A stretch of DNA of 34,994 nt, taken from the IMG/VR virus record IMGVR_UViG_3300025652_000238, positions 1-34,994 of that record, one strand, 5' to 3'. Below are positions 16,351 to 25,499 of the stretch, piece by piece. Position 1 is the first letter of the stretch. Each line of letters begins with the position of its first letter. Origin of the DNA: a virus. A program made the position numbers and the translations under genes. The notes under the pieces were generated by a model that made no database searches, had not been told where the DNA came from, and saw only the letters and a list, made by a program, of their open reading frames with translations.

Positions 16351-16709
16351 ATGAAGAATTAGAGCGTTGCAGAACTTGGATTGAAGCCGCTTTGGAGTAT
16401 TCTGGCGGCACGCATGATTTTATTGATGTGGCCGAGGGAATATATAAAGGGACAATGCAGTTGTGGCCTACGCCAAAGGGGTGCATAGTAACAGAAATTG
16501 TGGTATATCCACGTAAACGAATGTTAAACGTGTTCCTTGGCGGTGGTGAATTGGATCAAATTTTGGATATGCATCAAGATGTGATACAGTGGGCTAAAGC
16601 ACAAGGATGCACAGCACTAACCATGACGGGGCGTGTAGGCTGGAAAAAACCATTGGCGAAACATGGCTGGAAGCAGTTACATTCGTCTTATGTTAAGGAG
16701 TTTGAATAA
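16347..16709 (+). CDS. Small conserved phage protein, possibly GNAT-like
   Basis: 120 aa, ATGA-coupled to the gene before it and TAATG-coupled to the gene after it. Segments: CRTWIEAALEYSGGTHDFID, GTMQLWPTPKGCIVTEIVVYP, LNVFLGGGELDQI and TMTGRVGWKKPLAKHGWK. The layout beta-beta-beta-helix with a late G-R-x-G-W-x-K-x-L-x-x-x-G-W recalls the acetyl-CoA-binding half of GNAT acetyltransferases, but the V/I-x-x-x-x-R/Q-x-x-G-x-A loop is not seen. It may be a virion component with a GNAT-like fold lacking activity. It is familiar from other marine podoviruses as a hypothetical protein. Confidence 0.45.
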   Translation: MNEELERCRTWIEAALEYSGGTHDFIDVAEGIYKGTMQLWPTPKGCIVTEIVVYPRKRMLNVFLGGGELDQILDMHQDVIQWAKAQGCTALTMTGRVGWKKPLAKHGWKQLHSSYVKEFE

Positions 16710-18454
16710 TGTCAGGTGGCAAAGGCGGATCAACATCATCAAGTGTTGAAATCCCAGAATACATTGAGAAAGCGGCGCAGCGTAACCTAAACAAAGCTGA
16801 ACGTATTTCACAGCTTGGTTATGTTCCATACTATGGCCCAGACGTAGCTGCATTCACGCCTATGCAACAAGCCGCGTTTCAAAACACTGCTGACGTTGCT
16901 GGCGCATTTGGAATGGGCGCACCGACAAGCCAGCAAGACATAATGGGCGGTATGGGTGATCCTACACAATATGCTGGCGGCGTAAGTGGTTATTCATCAG
17001 CTCCAATATATGAGCAATCTTTAAATGCGCTTGCAATGGAAAGGCCAGCGCAGAAAGCATATATGGATAGCTTCTTTATCAATCCATATTCTGGCGGGCA
17101 AAACTCATTCGCTCCAATAGATTATAATATGTATCCAACATACGCAGAGACACAGCGCGCAGCACAAGACGCTTTAACAATGGAAGATATGCGCAGAAAA
17201 TCTCGCAGTGATGAAAATCGTCAAAGGTTAGATGATTTAATGGGTCAGCAAGTTAGTGGCTCTTCTCTTACGCAAAAAGAAATGGCTAGGTATGCAGAAA
17301 CTATAGCACCCGGAAGCGGCTACGATCCTAAGACACAAGTATTGAACGAAGCCCAGAGAAGATATGTCGAAAGTCCAGAAGGCGCTGCGGCTAGGTTAGC
17401 CCAAGAAGATATAGCAATGGGTGCTGTAGGCTCAAACCAAATGGGTTTTTATGATAACTTAAAGATGCTGCAAAACCAAGAACCATCTAAACAAAATCCA
17501 TCAGGCGGAATGGCATACTATAACACCTTCCCAGACGCAGATGGAAACCCTACTCGAAGAGGCTATGATAGCACTGGCGGATCGTATGGTGGCTCACTTG
17601 TCACTGGAGGTCTAAGCGGCAATTTAACAGGCTTACCAGAAGTAGGCTTGGCTGGTTTTGCTGGAGGTGTTGCTGATAATATTTATCCAGCAATTAATTT
17701 TGAGGGCGCAGTTGATGCTCAAAGCAAAGACCTTGCGGCAAAAGCTGCGGCTGGTGGGTTTGACCCAAATAATTATGCAATGTTTGATGTAAATACTCCA
17801 ACGCAATCACAACAGGATGCATACGCTAATAAATCTGCGGCAGAGCAAGCGGCATACAATGCTCAAGTTGTAGCTGAAAGAGAAGCTCAAGAGCTGGCAA
17901 TAAGAAATGAAGCAGCATTAGTTGCTCAAGAGGCTGCACGTAGACGTGATAATTCAAACCCTACACCAACATATACTGGCGGAGTTGTTAGAGACTCTAA
18001 AGGTAACGCTGTGAAAGATGGAAGCGGCAATGCAGTTAGAGCGCCCGGCCCCAATGTAAGTAGCGGCGGTGGCTCAAGCTCAAGCGGCGGCGGATCATCA
18101 AAAATCCTATGTTGTGCATATTATGAGCTAGGTTATTTGCCGCGCGAGATATGGCGGTTAGACCAAAGATACGGCGTCTGGTTGCATAGAAACAATAGAA
18201 AACTAATGAACGGATACCATGCATGGGCTGCGCCTCTAGCAGACTTTGTTAAGAGAGACACAGTTGGCGGTAAAGTTGCACGTAAAGTTATGTGGCCTAT
18301 TGTTAAAGCATGGGCAGAAGAAATGGCTCACACAATGAGTCCAGAAAAACATAAGTCTAATAAAGTTGGTAAAGTGATAGCTACAGTTGGCGAAGCATTC
18401 TCATATGCAGTAGGCGCAGTATTGCTACCAAAAAACAATAAGAAGGAAGCATAA
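16709..18454 (+). CDS. Candidate internal/ejection protein with Cys-Cys C-terminal domain
   Basis: 581 aa. It opens with a Gly/Ser stretch (MSGGKGGSTSSSV) and IPEYIEKAAQRNLNKA, followed by low-complexity, Gln/Ala/Gly-rich sequence. Near 455-470 is a Gly/Ser linker, then a distinct C-terminal domain of about 110 residues: KILCCAYYELGYLPREIWRL, YGVWLHRN, LMNGYHAWAAPLADFVK, KAWAEEMAH. This domain resembles a segment found at the ends of several phage internal proteins, with a CFI-box-like start. Position between tail genes and portal, and composition, fit the ejection-protein group that passes into the host with DNA. The role is inferred; no lytic motif is seen. Confidence 0.5.
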   Translation: MSGGKGGSTSSSVEIPEYIEKAAQRNLNKAERISQLGYVPYYGPDVAAFTPMQQAAFQNTADVAGAFGMGAPTSQQDIMGGMGDPTQYAGGVSGYSSAPIYEQSLNALAMERPAQKAYMDSFFINPYSGGQNSFAPIDYNMYPTYAETQRAAQDALTMEDMRRKSRSDENRQRLDDLMGQQVSGSSLTQKEMARYAETIAPGSGYDPKTQVLNEAQRRYVESPEGAAARLAQEDIAMGAVGSNQMGFYDNLKMLQNQEPSKQNPSGGMAYYNTFPDADGNPTRRGYDSTGGSYGGSLVTGGLSGNLTGLPEVGLAGFAGGVADNIYPAINFEGAVDAQSKDLAAKAAAGGFDPNNYAMFDVNTPTQSQQDAYANKSAAEQAAYNAQVVAEREAQELAIRNEAALVAQEAARRRDNSNPTPTYTGGVVRDSKGNAVKDGSGNAVRAPGPNVSSGGGSSSSGGGSSKILCCAYYELGYLPREIWRLDQRYGVWLHRNNRKLMNGYHAWAAPLADFVKRDTVGGKVARKVMWPIVKAWAEEMAHTMSPEKHKSNKVGKVIATVGEAFSYAVGAVLLPKNNKKEA

Positions 18455-18455
18455 G

Positions 18456-19286
18456 ATGGCTGGCGGCGGACAAGTAAGACCAATGGGAAAAGATGGAATG
18501 CCTGCAACAGGCGTAAGTGATTTCACTCCATTACCATCACCACCAATGTCTGGCGGCAAAGGTGGTGGGAATGGTGAAATGCCAAGAGCTATGCCAGCTC
18601 CATCTCCATCTACACAATATTCACCAATGGCAGCTCCAACTGCTGCGCCTGCCCAGCCACAAGGGTTTAACGTAAACCAAGCTGCGGCTGGCGGATTACA
18701 GCAAGCATTTCAGGGTACGAGAGCTGCAATGCAAGCCCCAAACATTGGTCAGTTTATGAACCCATATACAAGGCAAGTTACGCAAAACACGTTAGCTGAT
18801 CTTGAAAGACAACGGCAAATGCAGATGAACACTTTAGGAGCGCAAGCTTCAGGTGCTAGGGCATTTGGCGGCTCAAGGCATGGCGTAGCAGAAGCTTTGA
18901 CAAACGAAGGATTTGCAAGGCAAGGCGCACAAGCATTTGGCAATCTGCAACAGCAAGGGTTCAACACAGCACTGCAAGCAGCTCAAGCACAGCAGGGCAG
19001 ACAAATGGCTGGCGCGGCTCAACTTGGTCAACTTGGTCAGCAAGCATTTGGCACAGGCCAAGCGATACAGCAACAGCAAGCTCAACAAGGTCTGCTACAG
19101 CAAGGCATCCAGCAAGCACTCATTGATGCGGCTAAACAACAATATGCTGGTTACACTGGCGCTCCAACGGCTGCACTTAATGCACCACTTGCTGCTCTTG
19201 GTGTTACGCCAGTTCCACAATCAGAAACCAAGACAATGAACCCCGGTTTATTTAGTTATCTACAACTTGGTGCGGGGTTAATGTAA
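18456..19286 (+). CDS. Gln/Ala-rich candidate internal virion protein
   Basis: 276 aa. Residues 1-70 are Pro/Gly/Ala-rich and probably disordered. Residues 85-235 are helical and very rich in Gln and Ala (FMNPYTRQVTQNTLADLERQ, GAQASGARAFGGSRHGVAEA, then long AQQ and GQQ runs). The segment GARAFGGSRHGVAEA is one I associate with internal proteins of marine podoviruses. Long amphipathic helices are usual in ejection proteins that form a trans-envelope channel. It starts one base after the previous stop and overlaps the next gene by TAATG. No known enzymatic domain. Confidence 0.5.
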   Translation: MAGGGQVRPMGKDGMPATGVSDFTPLPSPPMSGGKGGGNGEMPRAMPAPSPSTQYSPMAAPTAAPAQPQGFNVNQAAAGGLQQAFQGTRAAMQAPNIGQFMNPYTRQVTQNTLADLERQRQMQMNTLGAQASGARAFGGSRHGVAEALTNEGFARQGAQAFGNLQQQGFNTALQAAQAQQGRQMAGAAQLGQLGQQAFGTGQAIQQQQAQQGLLQQGIQQALIDAAKQQYAGYTGAPTAALNAPLAALGVTPVPQSETKTMNPGLFSYLQLGAGLM

Positions 19287-20419
19287 TGATAAAAAAGCCA
19301 GCAGAAATTATTCAAGAGCAAGTAAACCCATCGCAATCTCGAGGTGGCTTTGGTGGCTTACTAGATTATGCTAGAAAGCGTAACGAAAACACCGGGCTAA
19401 GTAGAGCGCAAAACTTTGCCGCCGCACTTGATCCATTAATTATGCCAGAGATGCGTGCAGGTGAAGGCATTCGTGAGCGTGGTATGCAACGTGTAGCTGC
19501 TGGGAATTTAAATAAAACTGTAGCTTACTTGCGGGCAAATAATCAGGAGAAATTAGCCGGGGCTGTAGAGTCAGGCGCAATAGACGCTGGTCAAGCTATA
19601 AATTATATGATGCAAGAAACAAGTGCGGATAAGCAGTTTGGAAGGCAGCAACAATTAGAATTATTTAAAAATTCTCTTACGGGTAATGTAAACGTGCAAT
19701 CTGTATCAGACTTACCAGACCAATCAGGTGTATTGGTAAAAATGAAAGATGGCAGCGTTGTTGTTAAAACTTCTGGTGGGCAAGAGTTAACAGGAGAAGC
19801 CGCAATGGAATTTGTGCGGAAATCACAATCAAACTACGCTGAGTTGCAAAAGGGCATATATCAAAGTAGGGAAACTGGTACGTTAACAGCTCAAGCTGAT
19901 TTAATAGGTGACGTTGAGTTCCAAAAGAAAAATGCGATATTAAGATCAGATATGATTAAACTGTCTGGTGAAAGTATGTCAAAAATAAAGCAAAATTTAG
20001 CAAATTACCAAATAGCTCTTGATGCATTGGATGCTGGCGAAGGTGGAATTGCAATATCTGGTAGAATAAGCCAATTTATACCTGATATTACTGCGGCGGC
20101 ACAATCTTTAAGAACTGCTAAGTCAAAATTAGGTTTAGACATTATTGGCTCTGTTACATTCGGCGCACTGAGCGAAGGTGAGTTAAAGCTTGCTATGGAT
20201 ACAGGCCTTCCAGATGATAACTTAAGTCCTGTCGAGTTAAGAAAATGGATTACAGATAGAATCGACGCACAGCGCAAAGCCCTTTCTGCTGTAAATGATA
20301 CGCTAAGACATTTTACAAATCAGGGTTCAATTAAAGATTACTATACAGATATTGTGGGTATAGATAATGGACAAAGCACAGCGCAGAGTGACGATGATGA
20401 CCCTCTTGGAATAAGGTAA
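19286..20419 (+). CDS. Candidate internal/ejection protein
   Basis: 377 aa, starting in TAATG. Mainly helical and charged, with the conserved-looking end KLGLDIIGSVTFGALSEGEL and MDTGLPDDNLSPVELRKWI, a segment that recurs near the C-terminus of internal proteins in other podoviruses. No membrane helix, peptidase or lysozyme motif is seen. Coupling with the genes on both sides suggests the group is made in fixed ratios, as expected for internal virion proteins. Confidence 0.5.
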   Translation: MIKKPAEIIQEQVNPSQSRGGFGGLLDYARKRNENTGLSRAQNFAAALDPLIMPEMRAGEGIRERGMQRVAAGNLNKTVAYLRANNQEKLAGAVESGAIDAGQAINYMMQETSADKQFGRQQQLELFKNSLTGNVNVQSVSDLPDQSGVLVKMKDGSVVVKTSGGQELTGEAAMEFVRKSQSNYAELQKGIYQSRETGTLTAQADLIGDVEFQKKNAILRSDMIKLSGESMSKIKQNLANYQIALDALDAGEGGIAISGRISQFIPDITAAAQSLRTAKSKLGLDIIGSVTFGALSEGELKLAMDTGLPDDNLSPVELRKWITDRIDAQRKALSAVNDTLRHFTNQGSIKDYYTDIVGIDNGQSTAQSDDDDPLGIR

Positions 20420-20424
20420 TTACA

Positions 20425-22125
20425 ATGAGTGATATAGAAACATTACGAAAAAAGTTTCCGCAATATCAAGATAAAACAGACGCCGAATTATTGTATGGCG
20501 TTTATAACAAGTTTTATTCTGAAATGCCTGTAGTGGGTTTTGCTAAAAAGCTTGGTTTAGATAAGACGCAAGCTGGCGATTTACTTGTTGAAGCTAACAA
20601 GGCTGGCAAGCCGTTTGGCTTTACTAATAAAGATAAGCCTGAAGTTGGCGGTGGTTTCTTAGGCACAGTTCGCGGATTATTCCAAGGCGGAACTATTGGC
20701 ACTGGAGATGAAATTATAGCGGGTGGTACTGCTGGCCTTAAAAAAATTGTAAGCGGCGATGATAGGCCTTTAGGTGATATATACCAGCAAGAGCTACAAA
20801 GAGAGCGTGAAAGAATTGGTGAATTTAAAGAAACAGACCCTATAAAGGCATATGGCTCTGAATTTATTGGCGGCGCTGCTGTCCCTTTTGGGGCTGCAAA
20901 AAACTTAAAACAAGCGGCTACACTTGGTGGTGTAACAGGCGGGCTTTATGCAGCAGGGACATCAGAAGGTGACATGATGGATCGCTTAATGGCTATGCCG
21001 ACAGGCGTTGCTTTAGGCTCAATACTTGGCGGCACATTTCAAGTAGCCGGCAGAACTGTGTCAGATGTTTTTAAGGATTTCCTAACTAAAAAAGCACAAC
21101 AAGCGGCGGCTCAAGGCGCAAAGTCAGTTGAAGAGCTAAAGCAGTCTGCAAATAATTTATATAAATTAGCAGAAAACTCTGGCGTGCAAATTGACCCAGT
21201 AGGTTTAAATAAAATAATTGATGATGTTTTAGAAGAGGTAGGTACGAGCGGAAGGCCATTAAGCAAAACATTATTTCCTAAAAGTAAAGGTGTTCTTCAG
21301 GAGATTGAAGCCGCAGCCAAAGATTTTGCTAGCGATATTACAAAAAGTGCTGGCATGAAGGATATTGATTTTCTTAGCAAATTAACACAAGCGCCTAAAT
21401 CTGATTTTACTAACAATGCTGAACGTCGAGTTGGTGGAATTATTAGTGATGCAATTGATAACTATGTAGCTAAACTAACACCAGACCAATTAATATCTGG
21501 AGATCCTGCAAATGCTATGAGAACATTAAAGGAAGCGCAAAAAACTTGGTCTGTAATGAGTAAGACTAGAGTAATAAATGATTTACTCGAAGCAGCCCCA
21601 AATTATGCTGGCGGATTAGAAAGTGGATTAAAAAATCAAATACGAACATTGTTAAACAATCCTAAAAAAAGAAAGCAATTTAACAAAGAAGAACTGACAT
21701 TATTAGCTCAAATACAACAAGGCACACCATTAGGTAATTTAATAGCAAATATAAGCCAAGCAGGTTTCTCTATGACAGGTGGTAGAAACCCACTTAGTGG
21801 TGGTGTTGCTACTGGTGCAATGGGCGTATCATCCGCAGCCGGTGCATTGGTTGGTGGCCCTGTTGGAGCTTTAGTTGCTCCATTAATAACTGGAGCAGCC
21901 ACAACTGGATTAAGATATGTTAGGGAAATGTCCATGAAGAATCGAGTTGAGCTGTTTCAGGCAATTGTGTCGAACGGTTTAGCCGAGCAAGTTAAGACCG
22001 CAAATCCTTCTGCCTTTAGAGCATTAGAAGCTGCCACGCGCTCGTTTACATCTGGCGCAACAAAAGGCACTATTGCTGCTGGCGCAGACCAAACGCAATA
22101 CGCTGTAGATAAAATGGTGAATTAA
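20425..22125 (+). CDS. Candidate internal virion protein with hydrophobic C-terminal helices
   Basis: 566 aa. The N-terminus (IETLRKKFPQYQDKTDAELLYGVYNKFY) is a short helical module that often opens large phage internal proteins. Glycine-rich amphipathic stretches follow at about 70-200, then a charged helical middle with KSVEELKQSANNLYKLAENSG. Near 455-500 is a Gly/Ala-rich hydrophobic segment (AAGALVGGPVGALVAPLITG) that could insert into a membrane. The combination of soluble helices and a membrane-active stretch fits a DNA-ejection protein. It lies immediately upstream of the portal gene. The specific role is not known. Confidence 0.5.
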   Translation: MSDIETLRKKFPQYQDKTDAELLYGVYNKFYSEMPVVGFAKKLGLDKTQAGDLLVEANKAGKPFGFTNKDKPEVGGGFLGTVRGLFQGGTIGTGDEIIAGGTAGLKKIVSGDDRPLGDIYQQELQRERERIGEFKETDPIKAYGSEFIGGAAVPFGAAKNLKQAATLGGVTGGLYAAGTSEGDMMDRLMAMPTGVALGSILGGTFQVAGRTVSDVFKDFLTKKAQQAAAQGAKSVEELKQSANNLYKLAENSGVQIDPVGLNKIIDDVLEEVGTSGRPLSKTLFPKSKGVLQEIEAAAKDFASDITKSAGMKDIDFLSKLTQAPKSDFTNNAERRVGGIISDAIDNYVAKLTPDQLISGDPANAMRTLKEAQKTWSVMSKTRVINDLLEAAPNYAGGLESGLKNQIRTLLNNPKKRKQFNKEELTLLAQIQQGTPLGNLIANISQAGFSMTGGRNPLSGGVATGAMGVSSAAGALVGGPVGALVAPLITGAATTGLRYVREMSMKNRVELFQAIVSNGLAEQVKTANPSAFRALEAATRSFTSGATKGTIAAGADQTQYAVDKMVN

Positions 22126-22135
22126 GGAATAGAAC

Positions 22136-24220
22136 ATGGAATTAAAACCAAAGTCACGTAGAGAAGTCGAAGGCATAGTTCAAGATGCTATTGCAAGTGC
22201 AGTGGATTTTGTTGAAAGCGAAATAAGCCAAGACAGAATTAAAGCACAGCGATATTATGATGGTGAAGTTGACCTTGGTTATGAAGATGGCAGAAGCAAA
22301 GTTGTAGCTACAAAAGTACGTGATACCGTACGTGCTGTGAAGCCAAGCTTAATGCGTATATTCCTAAGTACAGCAAAGCCAGTGGAGTTTGTTCCACATG
22401 GTGCAGAAGATGTAGCAATGGCAGAACAAGCCACTGAATTTATGCACCATGAGTTTACACGCTTAAATGGCTACCGGGTAATTAATGATGCATTTCAAGA
22501 TGCACTTGTGAAGAAACAAGGTATCGTAAAAGCATACTGGATGACTTACCCGGAAGCAGAAATATACACGTTCACAGACCTTAACGATGATGAACTTGCA
22601 TATCTTACAGATGATGATGAAGTAAGCATATTGGAGCAAACTACAGAAATGAGCATCTCAATGGACGAGATGGGCATGGAAATAGAAACACCCTCACACA
22701 GTATAAAGATTAGCCGCCAGCAAGAAAAAGGCGAACTATGCATTGAAAGCGTGCCGCCTGAAGAATTCTTCATTAACCGAGATGCACGTAACCTCAAAGA
22801 TGCTTACTTGGTGGCTCACAGAACGGAAATGCGTGCAGGCGATTTAATAGCAATGGGGTATGACCCTGAAGTTGTACTGGATTTAAACAGCTTTGATAAT
22901 GGGTCAGAGATGACTGAAGCTGAAGTGCATGAAAGACGTGGCTACAGCTTAGATACATCTGATGAAGATGAGCAAGACCCGTCAATGAAGAATGTAACTG
23001 TGACAGAAGCATATATGAGAATAGATGCTGATGGCACTGGCATACCCGTATTACACAAGATTACATGCGGTGGTACATCATATGAGATGCTAGACTTTGA
23101 GCCATGCGATGAATTGCCTTTTGCTAAGTTTGAAATAGACCCAGAACCACACACATTCTATGGACGTTCACTAGCTGAAATAGTTATGGATGACCAAGAC
23201 GCAGCTACATCAATATTACGCTCAATCTTAGACAACGTAGCAATGACGAATAATCCACGTTTGGCGGTCATAGAAGGCGCAGCTAACATTGATGACGTGT
23301 TAAACAACGAGATTGGTGCAATTGTAAGAATGCGCCAAGCTGGTGCAGTACAAGACTTGTCAGTGCCATTTACTGCTGGGCAGACGTTAGGTGCATTAAC
23401 TTACCTAGATGGCCTTGTAGAGACTAAAACAGGCGTCTCACGGGCTTCTATGGGGTTAGACCCAGATGCAATGCAATCTACAACTAAAGCAGCTGTGCAA
23501 GCTACTGTGCAAGCCGCAGCAGGCCAAGTTGAAGTTATGGTGCGTAACCTAGCAGATGGCATGAGAGACTTGTTTGGCATAATGCTACGTTTATCAAACA
23601 AGAATGTAGATGAAGAACAAATGATGCGTATGAATGGCACATTTGTGCCAGTTGATCCTAGAGTATGGGATAGCTCAATGGACGTTAGCATTAATGTTGG
23701 ATTAGGTACTGGACGTGAAGAAGAGAAAGCTATGGCACTTAGCCAAGCATTACAAATGCAGACTATGGTTTACCAGACATACGGGCCTATGAATGGTTTA
23801 GTTAGCATGACTAACATCCGCAATACTCTGGCGGATCAATTAGCTGTATCTGGAATACGAAACGCTGACAGATATTTTGCGCCAATTACTGAAGAAATTG
23901 AAGCTCAAATGCTACAGCAGCAACAAGCAGCACAAGCACAACAAGGCGAAGGCCAAGACCCGAATGCTGCATTCTTGCAGGCAGAACAAATGAAAGCACA
24001 AGTTAAGATGCAATCAGACGCCGCCAAGATGCAATTAGATGCGCAGAAAGCCGCCGCAGACAATGATTTAAAACGAGATCAGATGGCGCAAGACTTGCTC
24101 GTTGATGCAGCTAAAGTATATGGTGAGTATGGAACATCAGTTGATGTTGCCCGCATACAAGCGGAGCAAGATAAGGTGAGAATGATTGGTGAGATGGCAC
24201 AAGGTACTCCACAGCAATGA
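22136..24220 (+). CDS. Portal protein, SU10/P22-like podoviral type
   Basis: 694 aa with AAGGA upstream. The N-terminus MELKPKSRREVEGIVQDAIA, then QRYYDGEVDLGYEDGRSKVV, KVRDTVRAVKPSLMRIF and NDAFQDALVKKQGIVKAYW are characteristic of the SU10-type portal family. The middle carries RDARNLKDAYLVAHR and DPEPHTFYGRSLAEIVMDDQD, the wing and stem region. The last 110 residues are Gln/Ala-rich helices (barrel-like). Twelve copies would form the ring through which DNA passes and to which terminase, scaffold and adaptor bind. It overlaps the next gene by ATGA. Length is normal for the family. Confidence 0.85.
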   Translation: MELKPKSRREVEGIVQDAIASAVDFVESEISQDRIKAQRYYDGEVDLGYEDGRSKVVATKVRDTVRAVKPSLMRIFLSTAKPVEFVPHGAEDVAMAEQATEFMHHEFTRLNGYRVINDAFQDALVKKQGIVKAYWMTYPEAEIYTFTDLNDDELAYLTDDDEVSILEQTTEMSISMDEMGMEIETPSHSIKISRQQEKGELCIESVPPEEFFINRDARNLKDAYLVAHRTEMRAGDLIAMGYDPEVVLDLNSFDNGSEMTEAEVHERRGYSLDTSDEDEQDPSMKNVTVTEAYMRIDADGTGIPVLHKITCGGTSYEMLDFEPCDELPFAKFEIDPEPHTFYGRSLAEIVMDDQDAATSILRSILDNVAMTNNPRLAVIEGAANIDDVLNNEIGAIVRMRQAGAVQDLSVPFTAGQTLGALTYLDGLVETKTGVSRASMGLDPDAMQSTTKAAVQATVQAAAGQVEVMVRNLADGMRDLFGIMLRLSNKNVDEEQMMRMNGTFVPVDPRVWDSSMDVSINVGLGTGREEEKAMALSQALQMQTMVYQTYGPMNGLVSMTNIRNTLADQLAVSGIRNADRYFAPITEEIEAQMLQQQQAAQAQQGEGQDPNAAFLQAEQMKAQVKMQSDAAKMQLDAQKAAADNDLKRDQMAQDLLVDAAKVYGEYGTSVDVARIQAEQDKVRMIGEMAQGTPQQ

Positions 24221-24459
24221 CAACAGAAATACGCATAAACGCAGATGAAGCTAAGCGTCTAAAAAACGACACAGCTTTTATAAATTTTATGCAACAGGTA
24301 CGCGATGACCAACTAAGGTTATTCGCTGACAGTAGTGCATCAGACGTTGATGTACGTGAAGATGCTCACGCAATACTGCGTGCAGTGAACCAGATCGAAA
24401 TTAAACTCGACGCTTCAATACAAGCAGAGATAATTTTAGATCGCAAACAAAGGAAGTAG
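24217..24459 (+). CDS. Small protein between portal and scaffold
   Basis: 80 aa, ATGA-coupled to the portal gene. All helical and charged (INADEAKRLKNDTAFINFMQ, VREDAHAILRAVNQIEIKL). Short helical proteins at this position are common in podoviruses but have no assigned role that I know of; a portal or scaffold accessory factor is possible. Confidence 0.6.
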   Translation: MTTEIRINADEAKRLKNDTAFINFMQQVRDDQLRLFADSSASDVDVREDAHAILRAVNQIEIKLDASIQAEIILDRKQRK

Positions 24460-24464
24460 CACCG

Positions 24465-25466
24465 ATGGAATCGACTACCCTAGACCAAGCTGTAGAAAGC
24501 TTATTATCACCCGCCCCAGAAGATACTGGTGGCGATAATCTTAGCGAAGCTGTAGATCAAATCACTGAACCTGAAGATGACGATCAGGGTGAGGAGATTG
24601 AGGCTGTAGCCGAAAGCGATGATGACGCTGAAGAAGAAGCATCCAGCGAACAAGATGATGAAGAATATGATCTTGAAGATGTGGACGTTGACGACGAAGA
24701 CCCTGTAGAGGCTACTGAAGACACCAAGCTTATCCCCATCAAAGTTGATGGAAAAGAAGAGCATTGGACACTGGATCAGCTCAAGCAATCTGCTGCGGGA
24801 CAAGCGGCAATTAATAAGCGGTTTCAAGAGGCTGCCGAGGTACGAAAGAATCTCGAACAGCAACAAGCCGTATTGCAACAGCAGCAGGCACAAATTGTCC
24901 AGCTGCATCAGCAAGCTACACAAGGTGGTTTACAAGCTCCAACCCCACCATCAAGAGAGTTATTCGAAAGTGATCCAATAGGATACATGGAAGAAAAACT
25001 CAAATACGATGAGGCGAAGACACAGTATGACCAAAATGTGTTCCAACTCCAAGGCGTACAAAAGCAACGTATGCAAGCTCAACAAGAGGCTCACCAAGCC
25101 TACCTTCAAGAGCAAGCACAAGTTCTGCAAGAGTACATCCCTGAAATAGTTGATCCTAAGAAGGGTCAAGGACTTAAAGATGCACTTGTCGAAACTGGCG
25201 TTTCATACGGATTTTCCGCAGAAGAAATGCAGGGTGTGACAGATGCTAGATATGTACGAGCATTAAATGATGCCCGCAAATATCGTGAGTTGGTGGCTAA
25301 AAAGAAATCAGTGCAGACTAAGAGCAATAAAGCTCGCCCTGTAGTGAAAGCTGGTGCAAAGAAAAGACAAGATGGAAATGCTGCAAACCGTAAAAAAGCG
25401 CAACAGCGCTTGCAGAAGACAGGTTCAATCGATGATGCATTGAACTTGATAATTGGTGATAGCTAG
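24465..25466 (+). CDS. Capsid scaffolding protein
   Basis: 333 aa with AAAGGAAG upstream. Residues 35-85 are extremely acidic (long runs of D/E), followed by a short globular piece PIKVDGKEEHWTLDQLKQSA, then a Gln-rich coiled coil (about 115-150) and further helices. The C-terminus is basic (KSVQTKSNKARPVVKAGAKK), as in scaffolds that bind the coat protein with a positively charged helix-turn-helix end. It directly precedes the major capsid gene. It would guide procapsid assembly and leave before packaging. No protease domain is visible. Confidence 0.8.
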   Translation: MESTTLDQAVESLLSPAPEDTGGDNLSEAVDQITEPEDDDQGEEIEAVAESDDDAEEEASSEQDDEEYDLEDVDVDDEDPVEATEDTKLIPIKVDGKEEHWTLDQLKQSAAGQAAINKRFQEAAEVRKNLEQQQAVLQQQQAQIVQLHQQATQGGLQAPTPPSRELFESDPIGYMEEKLKYDEAKTQYDQNVFQLQGVQKQRMQAQQEAHQAYLQEQAQVLQEYIPEIVDPKKGQGLKDALVETGVSYGFSAEEMQGVTDARYVRALNDARKYRELVAKKKSVQTKSNKARPVVKAGAKKRQDGNAANRKKAQQRLQKTGSIDDALNLIIGDS

Positions 25467-25474
25467 AAATAGCT
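25461..25474 (+). other. GAAA-tetraloop hairpin after scaffold gene
   Basis: AGCTA and TAGCT flank GAAA, a GNRA-type loop on a 5-bp stem, overlapping the scaffold stop codon. Short, so the fold may be weak; it could separate scaffold and capsid messages by processing or stabilise the capsid message. Confidence 0.25.
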
Positions 25475-25499
25475 TCTTAGTCCTTGAAAGGGAAAAAAC

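Noticed and set aside
24507-24923. 138-codon minus-strand frame under the scaffold gene
   Set aside because: It is the mirror of the acidic D/E-codon run (giving Ile/Phe/Leu), a well-known artefact, with no ribosome site.
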